The notes below the pieces were generated by a model. The model did no database searches. It saw only the letters and a program-made list of their open reading frames with translations, and had not been told where the DNA came from. Shown piece after piece: positions 35,341 to 44,830 of a DNA stretch of 64,000 nucleotides (the stretch's first letter is position 1; every line of letters begins with the position of its first letter). Source of the stretch: Streptomyces sp. AC558_RSS880 (GTDB lineage Bacteria > Actinomycetota > Actinomycetes > Streptomycetales > Streptomycetaceae); contig NZ_JAGMUJ010000007.1 in the NCBI RefSeq assembly GCF_019049255.1, positions 374,035 to 438,034 on the forward strand, written 5' to 3'. The translations under genes and the position numbers were made by a program.

Positions 35341-35374
35341 CTCGGTGCAATCAAAACATTGCCCTCGGTGCAAT
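35341..35374. promoter_or_regulatory. direct and inverted repeats, probable MocR operator
   Basis: CTCGGTGCAAT occurs at 35341-35351 and again at 35364-35374 (23-bp period), with an inverted ATTGC half-site at 35358-35362 between them. They lie directly upstream of the hydrolase start. MocR-type regulators often bind such direct repeats. Confidence 0.55.
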
Positions 35375-35392
35375 GTGGTGCCGTGCCCGGAC

Positions 35393-36802
35393 TCAGGACG
35401 GGAGGTCCGCGGTTTCCCGCGGTGTGCCGCGCGCGAGGGAGGCGAGCGTCCGCAGGGCCTGCTCGAGCGCCTCGAACGGTGCCGACGCCAGCCCGAGCCT
35501 GACGCAGTCGGCGGCGCCGGACGCGGCGGGGTCCGGCGACCGGGCCGGCGCGGGCCCGGTGGCCGGTACCGCGAAGGACGGTCCGGCCGGTACCGCGAAG
35601 GACGGTCCGGGTGTCACCGCGATGCCGCGGGCGGCCGCGGCCGCGGTGAAGGTGTCCGCCCGCCACGGCGCGGGCAGGCGCCACCACGCGTAGTACGCCC
35701 GCGGGTCGGCCCGGACGGCGAAACCCCGCAGGTGCTCGGTGACCAGCCGCTGGCGTCGCGAGGCGTCGGCGCGCTTGGCCGTCGTCAGCCGGTCGACGGT
35801 CCCGTCCGCCATCCACCGCAGGGCCGCTTCGAGCGCGAAACGCCCCGCCGTCCAGCCGCCGGAGCGCAGCGCCTCGCCCACCCGCCCGGCCCGTCCCTCG
35901 GGTACGACGAGGAAGCCGACGGTGAGACCCGGCGCGACCCGCTTGGACAACCCGTCGACCACATAGGTGAGTTCGGGGGCGAAGGCCGCGAAGGGCTCGG
36001 TGTCGTCCGAGAGGAAGGACCAGATGCGGTCCTCGACGACCGGCAGACCCCATGGGCGCAGCTCCGCGGCGAGCCGGCGACGACGGGTCTCCGGCATGGT
36101 CGCCGACGTCGGATTGTGCAGGGTCGGCTGCAGGTACAGCGCGGAGAGCGGCGCCGTGCGGTGGGCCGCGGCGACGGAGTCGGGACGGATGCCGTCGGCG
36201 TCACCGGCGAGCGGGACCAGGGTGACGCCGAGCCGGGCCGCGATCTCCTTGACCAGGGGATAGGTCAGGGCGTCGATCCCCACCCGGCCGCCCGGCCGGA
36301 CCAGCGCGGCCAACGCGCCGGCGATCGCCTGGCGGGCGTTGCCGCTGAAGAGGACCTGACCGGCGGAGGGCCGCCACCCGGCCGTCGCCAGCAGCCCGCA
36401 GGCCGCCTCGCGAGCGGCCGGCGTGCCGTCGGCCGGAGCGGTACGGGTCGCCTCGGACAGCACGTCCGGGCGCAGCAGCGGTGCCAGGGCGGGCGCGAGG
36501 AGGGCGGCCTGGTCCGGCGCCGTCGGGTAGTTGAGCTCCAGATTGACCGGCGCGGTGGTGGCGGGCTCGGCGAGTGCCCGGCCGGACGGCACGGGCGCGG
36601 CGCGCACGAACGTGCCGCGGCCGACCTCACCCACCACCAGTCCGCGCCGGACGAGTTCGGCGTAGACACGGCCGGCCGTCGACGCGGCGATCCCGCGGCG
36701 ACGCGCGAAGGACCGCTGCGGGGGCAGCCGCTGTCCGGGCTTGAGCCGGCCGCTCAGAATGTCGGCGGCGATCCGGTCGGCGATCCGCTGGTAGTCGTGC
36801 AC
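35393..36802 (-). CDS. MocR-type GntR regulator with aminotransferase-like domain
   Basis: 469 residues. Residues 1-75 are a GntR winged helix (YQRIADRIAADILSGRLKPGQRLPPQRSFARR and ASTAGRVYAELVRRGLV). The remaining 380 form a fold-type I aminotransferase-like domain with LNYPTAPD, FSGNARQAI, LQPTLHNPTSATM and the pyridoxal phosphate lysine region VVDGLSKRVAPG. Such proteins sense PLP or amino compounds and control nearby genes. GTG 36802 is set by GGAGGAA 8 nt before it; a much longer open frame to 37519 is an antisense shadow of the acetyltransferase. The neighbouring hydrolase and acetyltransferase are candidate targets. Confidence 0.92.
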   Translation of the reverse strand: MHDYQRIADRIAADILSGRLKPGQRLPPQRSFARRRGIAASTAGRVYAELVRRGLVVGEVGRGTFVRAAPVPSGRALAEPATTAPVNLELNYPTAPDQAALLAPALAPLLRPDVLSEATRTAPADGTPAAREAACGLLATAGWRPSAGQVLFSGNARQAIAGALAALVRPGGRVGIDALTYPLVKEIAARLGVTLVPLAGDADGIRPDSVAAAHRTAPLSALYLQPTLHNPTSATMPETRRRRLAAELRPWGLPVVEDRIWSFLSDDTEPFAAFAPELTYVVDGLSKRVAPGLTVGFLVVPEGRAGRVGEALRSGGWTAGRFALEAALRWMADGTVDRLTTAKRADASRRQRLVTEHLRGFAVRADPRAYYAWWRLPAPWRADTFTAAAAARGIAVTPGPSFAVPAGPSFAVPATGPAPARSPDPAASGAADCVRLGLASAPFEALEQALRTLASLARGTPRETADLPS

Positions 36803-36898
36803 GGGCTGGTTCCTCCGCCACTCGGGGAGCGGAGAGCGTACCCGCACCGCCGGCGAGAACAGGGGGCAAGGAGTCCTGGGTGACGCGACACTGAGGGC

Positions 36899-37750
36899 AT
36901 GACCGGGGACATGAACACCGCGGGAGTCGACGCCTATCTGCGCCGCCTGGGCGTCGAACAGCCCGCCTGGCCCACCGTGGAAGCGCTGCGCGAGCTGCAC
37001 CTGCGGCATCTGCGGACCGTGCCGTTCGAGAACCTGTCCATCCATCTCGGCGAGGAGATCGTGCTGGACGAGAAGCGGCTGCTGGACAAGGTGGTGGAGG
37101 CGCGGCGGGGCGGGTTCTGCTACGAACTCAACGGCGTCTTCGGGGCGTTGCTCGCCGCCCTCGGCTACGACGTCCAACTGCTCGCCGCGCGGGTGTACGG
37201 CGACGAGGGCCGGCTCGGCATCCCGTACGACCACCTCGCGCTGCGGGTGCGGACGGTGGACGCCGGCGACTGGCTGGCCGATATCGGCTTCGGGGCCCAC
37301 TTCCACCTGCCGCTGGCCTTCGGGGAGCGCGGGGAGCAGGAGGACCCCGGGGGCACGTTCCGGATCGCCGAGGCGGGCGCCGACGCGGCCGGGGTGCGCG
37401 GCGGGCACGACCGGGTGGAGGCAGCGGACCTGGACGTGAGCCGGAACGGGCGGCCGGTGTACCGCCTGGAGGTCCGGCCGAGGGTGCTCGGCGACTTCAC
37501 GACCGGGGCGTGGTGGCACAGCACCTCACCGCTCTCCCACTTCACGCGGTCGCCGGTGTGCTCGCGGATCACCGAGGACGGGGGCAGGATCACGCTCAGC
37601 GGCCGGCGGTTCACGGTCACCGCGCCGGACGGGACGCGGCAGGAGCACGGGACCGGGACGGACGAGGAGGTGCTCGCGCTCTACCGGGACCGGTTCGGGA
37701 TCGCACTGGACACGGTGCCGACGGCGCGCGGCACCGGGACGAGCGGCTGA
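36899..37750 (+). CDS. nat: arylamine N-acetyltransferase
   Basis: 283 residues. Transfers acetyl groups from acetyl-CoA to aromatic amines or hydrazines through a Cys-His-Asp triad: Cys74 in RRGGFCYELNG, His112 in YDHLAL and Asp128 in LADIGFG. The length is typical. ATG 36899 is used; ATG 36911 (codon 5) is equally spaced from a weak purine run. Divergent from the MocR gene. The last codons (GTGTSG, stop) lie in a 25-bp tandem duplication. Related enzymes close rifamycin-type macrolactams, but no polyketide genes are seen here, so a detoxification role is more likely. Confidence 0.93.
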   Translation: MTGDMNTAGVDAYLRRLGVEQPAWPTVEALRELHLRHLRTVPFENLSIHLGEEIVLDEKRLLDKVVEARRGGFCYELNGVFGALLAALGYDVQLLAARVYGDEGRLGIPYDHLALRVRTVDAGDWLADIGFGAHFHLPLAFGERGEQEDPGGTFRIAEAGADAAGVRGGHDRVEAADLDVSRNGRPVYRLEVRPRVLGDFTTGAWWHSTSPLSHFTRSPVCSRITEDGGRITLSGRRFTVTAPDGTRQEHGTGTDEEVLALYRDRFGIALDTVPTARGTGTSG

Positions 37751-37779
37751 CCCCGGCACCGGGACGAGCGGCTGACCCC
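37730..37779 (+). repeat. 25-bp perfect tandem duplication across a stop codon
   Basis: The unit GGCACCGGGACGAGCGGCTG plus ACCCC occurs at 37730-37754 and again at 37755-37779, with a partial third (GGTACCGGAC). The first copy contains the nat stop codon, so the second is untranslated. Confidence 0.85.
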
Positions 37780-37799
37780 GGTACCGGACAATGGCCCGT

Positions 37800-38045
37800 G
37801 TGAGTGATGTGCGACATGTGCTGGTGCTGCCCGACCGTGATGCCGCGGAGGAGGTGGCCGAGGCCCTCGGGGAACGGTTCGGCGTGGCCGAGGAGCCCCG
37901 GCTGGTGCGGGACGCGCTCGCCGGCGAGGACGACGCGGAGGACGCGCAGTGGCTCGTCGTCCTGCGGGACGAGTCGCGGCGGCTGGACCCCGCGGAGCTG
38001 GACGAGTTCGCGGCCGAGTGGGACGGCTGGCGGGAGGAGCCGTAG
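37800..38045 (+). CDS. small acidic protein of unknown function
   Basis: 81 residues from GTG 37800, or 84 from ATG 37791. GACAAT (37787-37792) lies 7 nt before the GTG, a leaderless pattern that favours it. The sequence VRHVLVLPDRDAAEEVAEALGERFG suggests a beta-alpha unit and WLVVLRDESRRLDPAELDEFAAEWDGW a second, giving a compact alpha/beta domain. No family recognised. It lies between nat and holA. Confidence 0.75.
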   Translation: MSDVRHVLVLPDRDAAEEVAEALGERFGVAEEPRLVRDALAGEDDAEDAQWLVVLRDESRRLDPAELDEFAAEWDGWREEP

Positions 38046-38100
38046 TCCGGCGACCGGCTGCCGGGCGGCGTTGTCGGTGGCGCGTGGGATGCTTGTCGCG

Positions 38101-39090
38101 ATGGCCAGGAAGACCGCATCCGACGACCCCCTCGCCCCGGTGACACTCGCCGTGGGCCAGGAGGACCTGCTGCTCGACCGTGCCGTGCGGGAGGTGGTGG
38201 CCGCCGCGAGGGCCGCCGACGCCGACACGGACGTACGCGACCTGACACCGGACCAGCTCCAGCCCGGCACCCTCGCCGAGCTGACCAGCCCGTCGCTCTT
38301 CGCGGAGCGCAAGGTCGTCGTCGTACGCAATGCGCAGGACCTGTCGGCCGACACCGTCAAGGACGTGAAGGCGTACCTCGGCTCGCCCGCCGAGGAGATC
38401 ACGCTGGTCCTGCTGCACGCGGGCGGCGCCAAGGGCAAGGGGCTGCTCGACGCGGCGCGCAAGGCGGGGGCGCGGGAGGTGGCGTGCCCGAAGATGACCA
38501 AGCCGGCGGACCGGCTGGCCTTCGTGCGGGGCGAGTTCCGCACCACCGGCCGATCGGCCACCCCGGAGGCGTGCCAGGCGCTGGTCGACGCCATCGGCAG
38601 CGATCTGCGGGAGCTGGCCTCGGCGGTGACCCAGCTGGTCGCGGACGTCGAGGGCACGATCGACGAGGCGGTCGTCGGGCGGTACTACACGGGGCGGGCC
38701 GAGGCGTCGAGTTTCGAGGTCGCCGACCGGGCGGTCGAGGGACGCGCGGCGGAGGCCCTGGAGGCCCTGCGCTGGTCGCTGTCGACGGGGGTGGCCCCGG
38801 TGCTGATCACCAGCGCGCTGGCCCAGGGCGTACGGGCGATCGGCAAGCTGTCGTCGGCGCGCGGCGGCAGACCGGCCGATCTGGCCCGCGAGCTGGGCAT
38901 GCCGCCGTGGAAGATCGACCGGGTGCGGCAGCAGATGCGCGGCTGGACCCCGGACGGCGTGGCCGTCGCCCTGCGCGCGGTCGCCGAGGCGGACGCGGGC
39001 GTGAAGGGCGGCGGGGACGACCCGGAGTACGCCCTGGAGAAGGCGGTCGTCACCATCGCCCGCGCGGCGCGCTCGCGGGGACGGGCATAG
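38101..39090 (+). CDS. holA: DNA polymerase III delta subunit
   Basis: 329 residues. The clamp-loader subunit that opens the beta sliding clamp. An AAA-like N-terminal domain (VTLAVGQEDLLLDRAVREVV, ERKVVVVRNAQDLSADTVKDVKAYL) is followed by the helical lid and collar (FEVADRAVEGRAAEALEALRWSLSTG, PPWKIDRVRQQMRGW). ATG 38101 lacks a ribosome-binding site but follows a GATGCT box, so leaderless initiation is likely; ATG 38089 is the alternative. Often found close to comEC and rpsT, as here. Confidence 0.95.
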   Translation: MARKTASDDPLAPVTLAVGQEDLLLDRAVREVVAAARAADADTDVRDLTPDQLQPGTLAELTSPSLFAERKVVVVRNAQDLSADTVKDVKAYLGSPAEEITLVLLHAGGAKGKGLLDAARKAGAREVACPKMTKPADRLAFVRGEFRTTGRSATPEACQALVDAIGSDLRELASAVTQLVADVEGTIDEAVVGRYYTGRAEASSFEVADRAVEGRAAEALEALRWSLSTGVAPVLITSALAQGVRAIGKLSSARGGRPADLARELGMPPWKIDRVRQQMRGWTPDGVAVALRAVAEADAGVKGGGDDPEYALEKAVVTIARAARSRGRA

Positions 39091-39192
39091 CCCTCACGCA
39101 CGGGCGGTGATCGAGTCGCCCCCGGATCCGGGGCGAGGAGAATCGGAGGTGTCAGCCGTAGGTCGCCCAGGTACGGAGAGGTGGCGAGCACG

Positions 39193-39588
39193 ATGGCTGA
39201 ACACCCGAACACACAGCTCGTCCGCAAGGGCTACGAGGCCTTCGTCCGGGGAGACATGGACACTCTGCGCGAAATACTGGCGACGGATGCCACGCACCAT
39301 GTGCCGGGTACCGGCGTGCTCGCCGGTGACTTCAAGGGCCAGGACGAGATCCTCGACATGTACCGGCGGCTCGGTGAGGAGACCGACGGGACGTTCACGG
39401 TCGAGCTGCGGCAGATCCTGGTCGACGGCCGGGGACACGCCGTGTCCCTGCACCACCTCACGGCCGACCGGCAGGGCAGGCACCTGGACGAGGACGGAGG
39501 CATCGTCTTCCGGATCGTCGGCGACAGGATGACGGACCTGGACGAGTGCGTCGCCGACATCGACGCGATGAACGACTTCTGGGCCTAG
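39193..39588 (+). CDS. SnoaL-like / NTF2-fold protein
   Basis: 131 residues, one NTF2-like domain: an N-terminal helix (NTQLVRKGYEAFVRGDMDTLREILATDATHHV), GDFKGQDEILDMYRRL, and paired beta strands ending IVFRIVGDRMTDLDECV. The fold serves polyketide cyclases, isomerases and ligand-binding proteins, so function is open. ATG 39193 has GGAGAGG about 11 nt upstream; in-frame GTG 39181 is possible. It is convergent with rpsT across a terminator. Confidence 0.85.
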   Translation: MAEHPNTQLVRKGYEAFVRGDMDTLREILATDATHHVPGTGVLAGDFKGQDEILDMYRRLGEETDGTFTVELRQILVDGRGHAVSLHHLTADRQGRHLDEDGGIVFRIVGDRMTDLDECVADIDAMNDFWA

Positions 39589-39595
39589 ACGCGCC

Positions 39596-39644
39596 CGAAG
39601 GCCCCGCCCACCACCCGGGGAAGGGTGTGAGGACGGGGCCTTCG
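39596..39644. terminator. bidirectional terminator
   Basis: CGAAGGCCCCG (39596-39606) pairs with CGGGGCCTTCG (39634-39644), with an inner CACCC/GGGTG stem. It lies between the convergent SnoaL-like gene and rpsT. Confidence 0.8.
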
Positions 39645-39769
39645 GTTGAAGCGTGTGAGCCCGTACCCGCGTGGCGAACGCAGGCCGCGTACGAGCTCGG
39701 GGTGCCGGCCGGGGGCGGATGAGAGAGGGCCCGCCCGGAGTCCCGCCGACGGTCAGATCAGAGGGTGGT

Positions 39770-40036
39770 TCAGCCCTTGACGGCCGTGACCTTCTGAGCC
39801 AGCGCCGACTTCTTGTTGGCGGCCTGGTTCTTGTGGATGACGCCCTTGGAGACGGCCTTGTCGAGCTGACGCGCGGCGGCGCGCTGGTACTCGGTGGCCT
39901 TCTCGACGTCACCCGCGGCGGCGGCCTCGCGGGCCTTGCGGATCGCGGTCTTCAGAGAGGACTTGACGGCCTTGTTGCGCAGCCGGGCCTTCTCGTTGGT
40001 CTTGTTCCGCTTGATCTGGGACTTGATGTTCGCCAC
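39770..40036 (-). CDS. rpsT: 30S ribosomal protein S20
   Basis: 88 residues, Lys/Ala-rich and helical: [21 protein letters not shown] at the start and [19 protein letters not shown] at the end. It binds 16S rRNA in the body of the small subunit. GTG 40036 follows AGAGGC. The longer open frame to 40246 has no support. It is divergent from lepA, sharing a 242-bp gap. Confidence 0.98.
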   Translation of the reverse strand: MANIKSQIKRNKTNEKARLRNKAVKSSLKTAIRKAREAAAAGDVEKATEYQRAAARQLDKAVSKGVIHKNQAANKKSALAQKVTAVKG

Positions 40037-40278
40037 GAATGAGCCTCTACAGGTTCTGGTACGGGATCGCAGTGGATCCGCACCGGTGATTTCTTGGGGT
40101 GTGCCTCGCGCTGAGAGGGCATGAGACACAGCCCCCCACACTACCAGCGGCCCATTCAGTGGCCCAAACCCGTCTCCGGTCGCCACCCGTGGGACGATGG
40201 AAGCTACGTATCGATCCGACCCGAGACCGCAGACGCACAAGCACACGTATGCGGACGCCTCAAGAATCAGGACCCTGC

Positions 40279-42147
40279 GTGCCCGCGATCCCCAGCCATG
40301 TGCCCGAGCCGAGCCGTACCGACCCCGCGCTGATCCGCAATTTCTGCATCATCGCGCACATCGACCACGGCAAGTCCACGCTCGCCGACCGGATGCTCCA
40401 GCTGACCGGTGTGGTCGAGCAGCGGCAGATGCGCGCTCAGTACCTCGACCGCATGGACATCGAGCGTGAGCGCGGCATCACGATCAAGTCCCAGGCGGTG
40501 CGGTTGCCGTGGGCGCCCACCCACGACCAGGGCAACACGCACATCCTCAACATGATCGACACCCCCGGGCACGTCGACTTCACCTACGAGGTCTCGCGGT
40601 CGCTCGCCGCGTGCGAGGGCACCGTCCTCCTGGTCGACGCCGCCCAGGGCATCGAGGCGCAGACCCTCGCCAACCTCTACCTGGCGATGGAGAACGACCT
40701 CACGATCATCCCGGTGCTCAACAAGATCGACCTGCCGGCCGCGCAGCCCGAGAAGTTCTCCGAGGAGCTGGCGAACCTGGTCGGCTGCGACCCCGACGAC
40801 GTGCTCAAGGTCTCCGCGAAGACCGGTCTCGGCGTCGAGGCGCTGCTGGACAAGGTGGTCGCCGAGATCCCCGCCCCGGTCGGCGTCAAGGACGCCCCCG
40901 CCCGCGCGATGATCTTCGACTCGGTCTACGACTCCTACCGCGGTGTCGTGACGTACGTCCGTGTCATCGACGGTCAGCTCAACAAGCGCGAGCGGATCCG
41001 GATGATGTCCACCGGCGCCACCCACGAGCTGCTGGAGATCGGCACCAACTCGCCGGAGATGCTGCCCGCCGACGGCCTCGGCGTCGGCGAGGTGGGCTAC
41101 CTGATCACCGGTGTGAAGGACGTCCGCCAGTCGAAGGTCGGTGACACCGTCACCAGCCAGCACAAGGGCGCCGAGGAGGCGCTCGGCGGCTACAAGGACC
41201 CCAAGCCGATGGTGTTCTCCGGCCTCTACCCGCTGGACGGCTCCGACTACCCGGAGCTGCGCGAGGCGCTGGACAAGCTCCAGCTCAACGACGCCGCCCT
41301 GGTCTACGAGCCGGAGACCTCCGCCGCCCTCGGCTTCGGTTTCCGCGTCGGCTTCCTCGGCCTGCTGCACCTCGACGTGATCCGCGAGCGCCTCGAGCGC
41401 GAGTTCGGCCTCGACCTGATCGCCACCGCGCCGAACGTGGTCTACCGGGTGGTCATGGAGGACGGCAGCGAGCACATCGTCACCAACCCGAGCGAGTTCC
41501 CCGAGGGGAAGATCGGCGAGGTGTACGAGCCGGTCGTGCGCGCCACCATCCTGGCGCCCAGCGAGTTCATCGGCTCGATCATGGAGCTCTGCCAGACCCG
41601 GCGCGGTGTCCTGCTCGGCATGGACTACCTCTCCGAGGACCGGGTGGAGATCCGCTACACCCTCCCGCTCGCCGAGATCGTCTTCGACTTCTTCGACCAG
41701 CTGAAGTCCAAGACCCGCGGCTACGCCTCCCTGGACTACGAGCCCACCGGCGAGCAGACCTCCAGCCTGGTCAAGGTCGACATCCTGCTGCACGGCGACA
41801 AGGTGGACGCGTTCTCCGCGATCACCCACAAGGACCAGGCGTACGCGTACGGCGTACGGCTCGTCGCCAAGCTCAAGGAGCTCATCCCGCGGCAGGCCTT
41901 CGAGGTCCCGGTGCAGGCCGCCATCGGCTCCCGCGTCATCGCCCGCGAGACCATCCGCGCCATCCGCAAGGACGTCCTCGCCAAGTGCTACGGCGGTGAC
42001 ATCTCCCGCAAGCGGAAGCTGCTGGAGAAGCAGAAGGAAGGCAAGAAGCGGATGAAGATGGTGGGTTCCGTGGAGGTCCCGCAGGAGGCCTTCATCGCCG
42101 TCCTCTCCAGCGACGACAGCGCGGGGGCGGGCAAGGGCAAGAAGTAG
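40279..42147 (+). CDS. lepA: elongation factor 4 (LepA)
   Basis: 622 residues. A ribosomal GTPase thought to back-translocate stalled ribosomes or assist assembly. AHIDHGKST (26-34), DTPGHVDF and NKIDLP are the G motifs; EF-G-like domains III and V follow, and the LepA-specific C-terminal domain ends in a Lys-rich stretch ([17 protein letters not shown]). GTG 40279 is preferred: AGGA precedes it and the protein then starts just ahead of the conserved [11 protein letters not shown] 40249 would add ten residues. Confidence 0.98.
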   Translation: MPAIPSHVPEPSRTDPALIRNFCIIAHIDHGKSTLADRMLQLTGVVEQRQMRAQYLDRMDIERERGITIKSQAVRLPWAPTHDQGNTHILNMIDTPGHVDFTYEVSRSLAACEGTVLLVDAAQGIEAQTLANLYLAMENDLTIIPVLNKIDLPAAQPEKFSEELANLVGCDPDDVLKVSAKTGLGVEALLDKVVAEIPAPVGVKDAPARAMIFDSVYDSYRGVVTYVRVIDGQLNKRERIRMMSTGATHELLEIGTNSPEMLPADGLGVGEVGYLITGVKDVRQSKVGDTVTSQHKGAEEALGGYKDPKPMVFSGLYPLDGSDYPELREALDKLQLNDAALVYEPETSAALGFGFRVGFLGLLHLDVIRERLEREFGLDLIATAPNVVYRVVMEDGSEHIVTNPSEFPEGKIGEVYEPVVRATILAPSEFIGSIMELCQTRRGVLLGMDYLSEDRVEIRYTLPLAEIVFDFFDQLKSKTRGYASLDYEPTGEQTSSLVKVDILLHGDKVDAFSAITHKDQAYAYGVRLVAKLKELIPRQAFEVPVQAAIGSRVIARETIRAIRKDVLAKCYGGDISRKRKLLEKQKEGKKRMKMVGSVEVPQEAFIAVLSSDDSAGAGKGKK

Positions 42148-42201
42148 CCGGGGGAGTGGCTCGGCGGTTACCGCGGGTCACTCCGCAAACCGGGCGGAAC
42201 G

Positions 42202-42233
42202 GGGGCCCGTCGCACGCGAGTGCGGCGGGCCCC
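42202..42233 (+). terminator. lepA terminator
   Basis: A 14-bp stem with one G-T pair, GGGGCCCGTCGCAC (42202-42215) with GTGCGGCGGGCCCC (42220-42233), loop GCGA. Confidence 0.85.
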
Positions 42234-42326
42234 GCGCGTTCACCGGGTAGCCGTCTGTACGAAGTGACAGGCCGCAGGCCCTTACGTCATCGCCGGTCGG
42301 CCTCTACTCTGATCCCCACTCGATAG

Positions 42327-42340
42327 TTACTCGCCAGTTA
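42327..42340. promoter_or_regulatory. operator-like palindrome before the acyl-CoA ligase
   Basis: TTACTCGCCAGTTA has the core ACTnGCnAGT and overlaps a likely -10 region (TAGTTA, 42324-42329), 68 bp before the gene. TetR-type fatty-acid regulators bind sites of this shape; the regulator is not encoded nearby. Confidence 0.35.
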
Positions 42341-42407
42341 AACAACGGCGCGAGGAAACCCAAGCCCCACTGAGCCAGCCGCACCGTCGCGGGCCCCGGA
42401 GGATGTC

Positions 42408-44282
<1,875 letters not shown>

Positions 44283-44299
44283 CCGTCACCGCGTGACGA

Positions 44300-44333
44300 G
44301 CGGGCGGGGCGGGGTGATCCCCGCCCCGCCCGC
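44300..44333 (+). terminator. acyl-CoA ligase terminator
   Basis: A perfect 15-bp GC stem (44300-44314 with 44319-44333), loop TGAT, 17 bp after the stop. The remaining gap to 44830 holds the repeats and gene remnant listed next. Confidence 0.9.
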
Positions 44334-44411
44334 TGTGCCCGGGTGGTCGGCTCGGCCGGCCGCCGCGAAGTCCGTGAACGCCGCCCGGCCGCGTACTGCC
44401 GGGAGGAGCGG

Positions 44412-44469
44412 CTGCCCGCACCGGTGGAGGCCTCTGCCCGCACCGGCGGAGGCCCCTGCCCGCACGGCG
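44412..44469 (+). repeat. three tandem 22-bp units
   Basis: CTGCCCGCACCGGTGGAGGC (44412), CTGCCCGCACCGGCGGAGGC (44434) and the shorter CTGCCCGCACGGCG (44456) with a 22-bp period, in a region without an intact gene. Confidence 0.75.
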
Positions 44470-44474
44470 CACAC

Positions 44475-44549
44475 GGACGTGGACTGCTCCTCGTGGACGC
44501 GCTCGCCTCCCGGCAGGGCGTCACACCCCGGTCCTCCGGAAAAGACGGT
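44475..44549 (+). pseudogene. possible remnant of an RsbW-like ATPase gene
   Basis: One frame reads GRGLLLVDALASRQGVTPR followed by SSGKDGAGRAAG. This matches the last ATP-binding box of RsbW-type HATPase kinases (GRGLxLVxALAxRWGV...GKTVW), but Trp is now Gln, GKTVW is broken, and no N-box lies upstream in any frame. It is probably a decayed anti-sigma-type ATPase, next to an intact relative at 44831. The match is short, so chance is possible. Confidence 0.35.
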
Positions 44550-44830
44550 GCGGGCAGGGCCGCAGGGCCCGCCGGGACAGGCGCGCCCGGCGTGCCCCGT
44601 CCGTCCGTCGCGGCGACGGCACCCGGGCCCGTCACGGCGCGGGCCCCCGGCCGCATTCCGGTGCTGCTAGGAACGGGCCGACTTTCTGTTCGTTCCTGAA
44701 CGCATGCGTAGCACTGTTTTCACTCCTGGCGGTCCACTTCGGTGACTCGGCGCATATGAGCGGGTCCGGTCTGTCACCCTGTCGGCAGCGATCGAGGTTC
44801 TATTCGTACGAACTGTCCGGGGAGCTGCCC

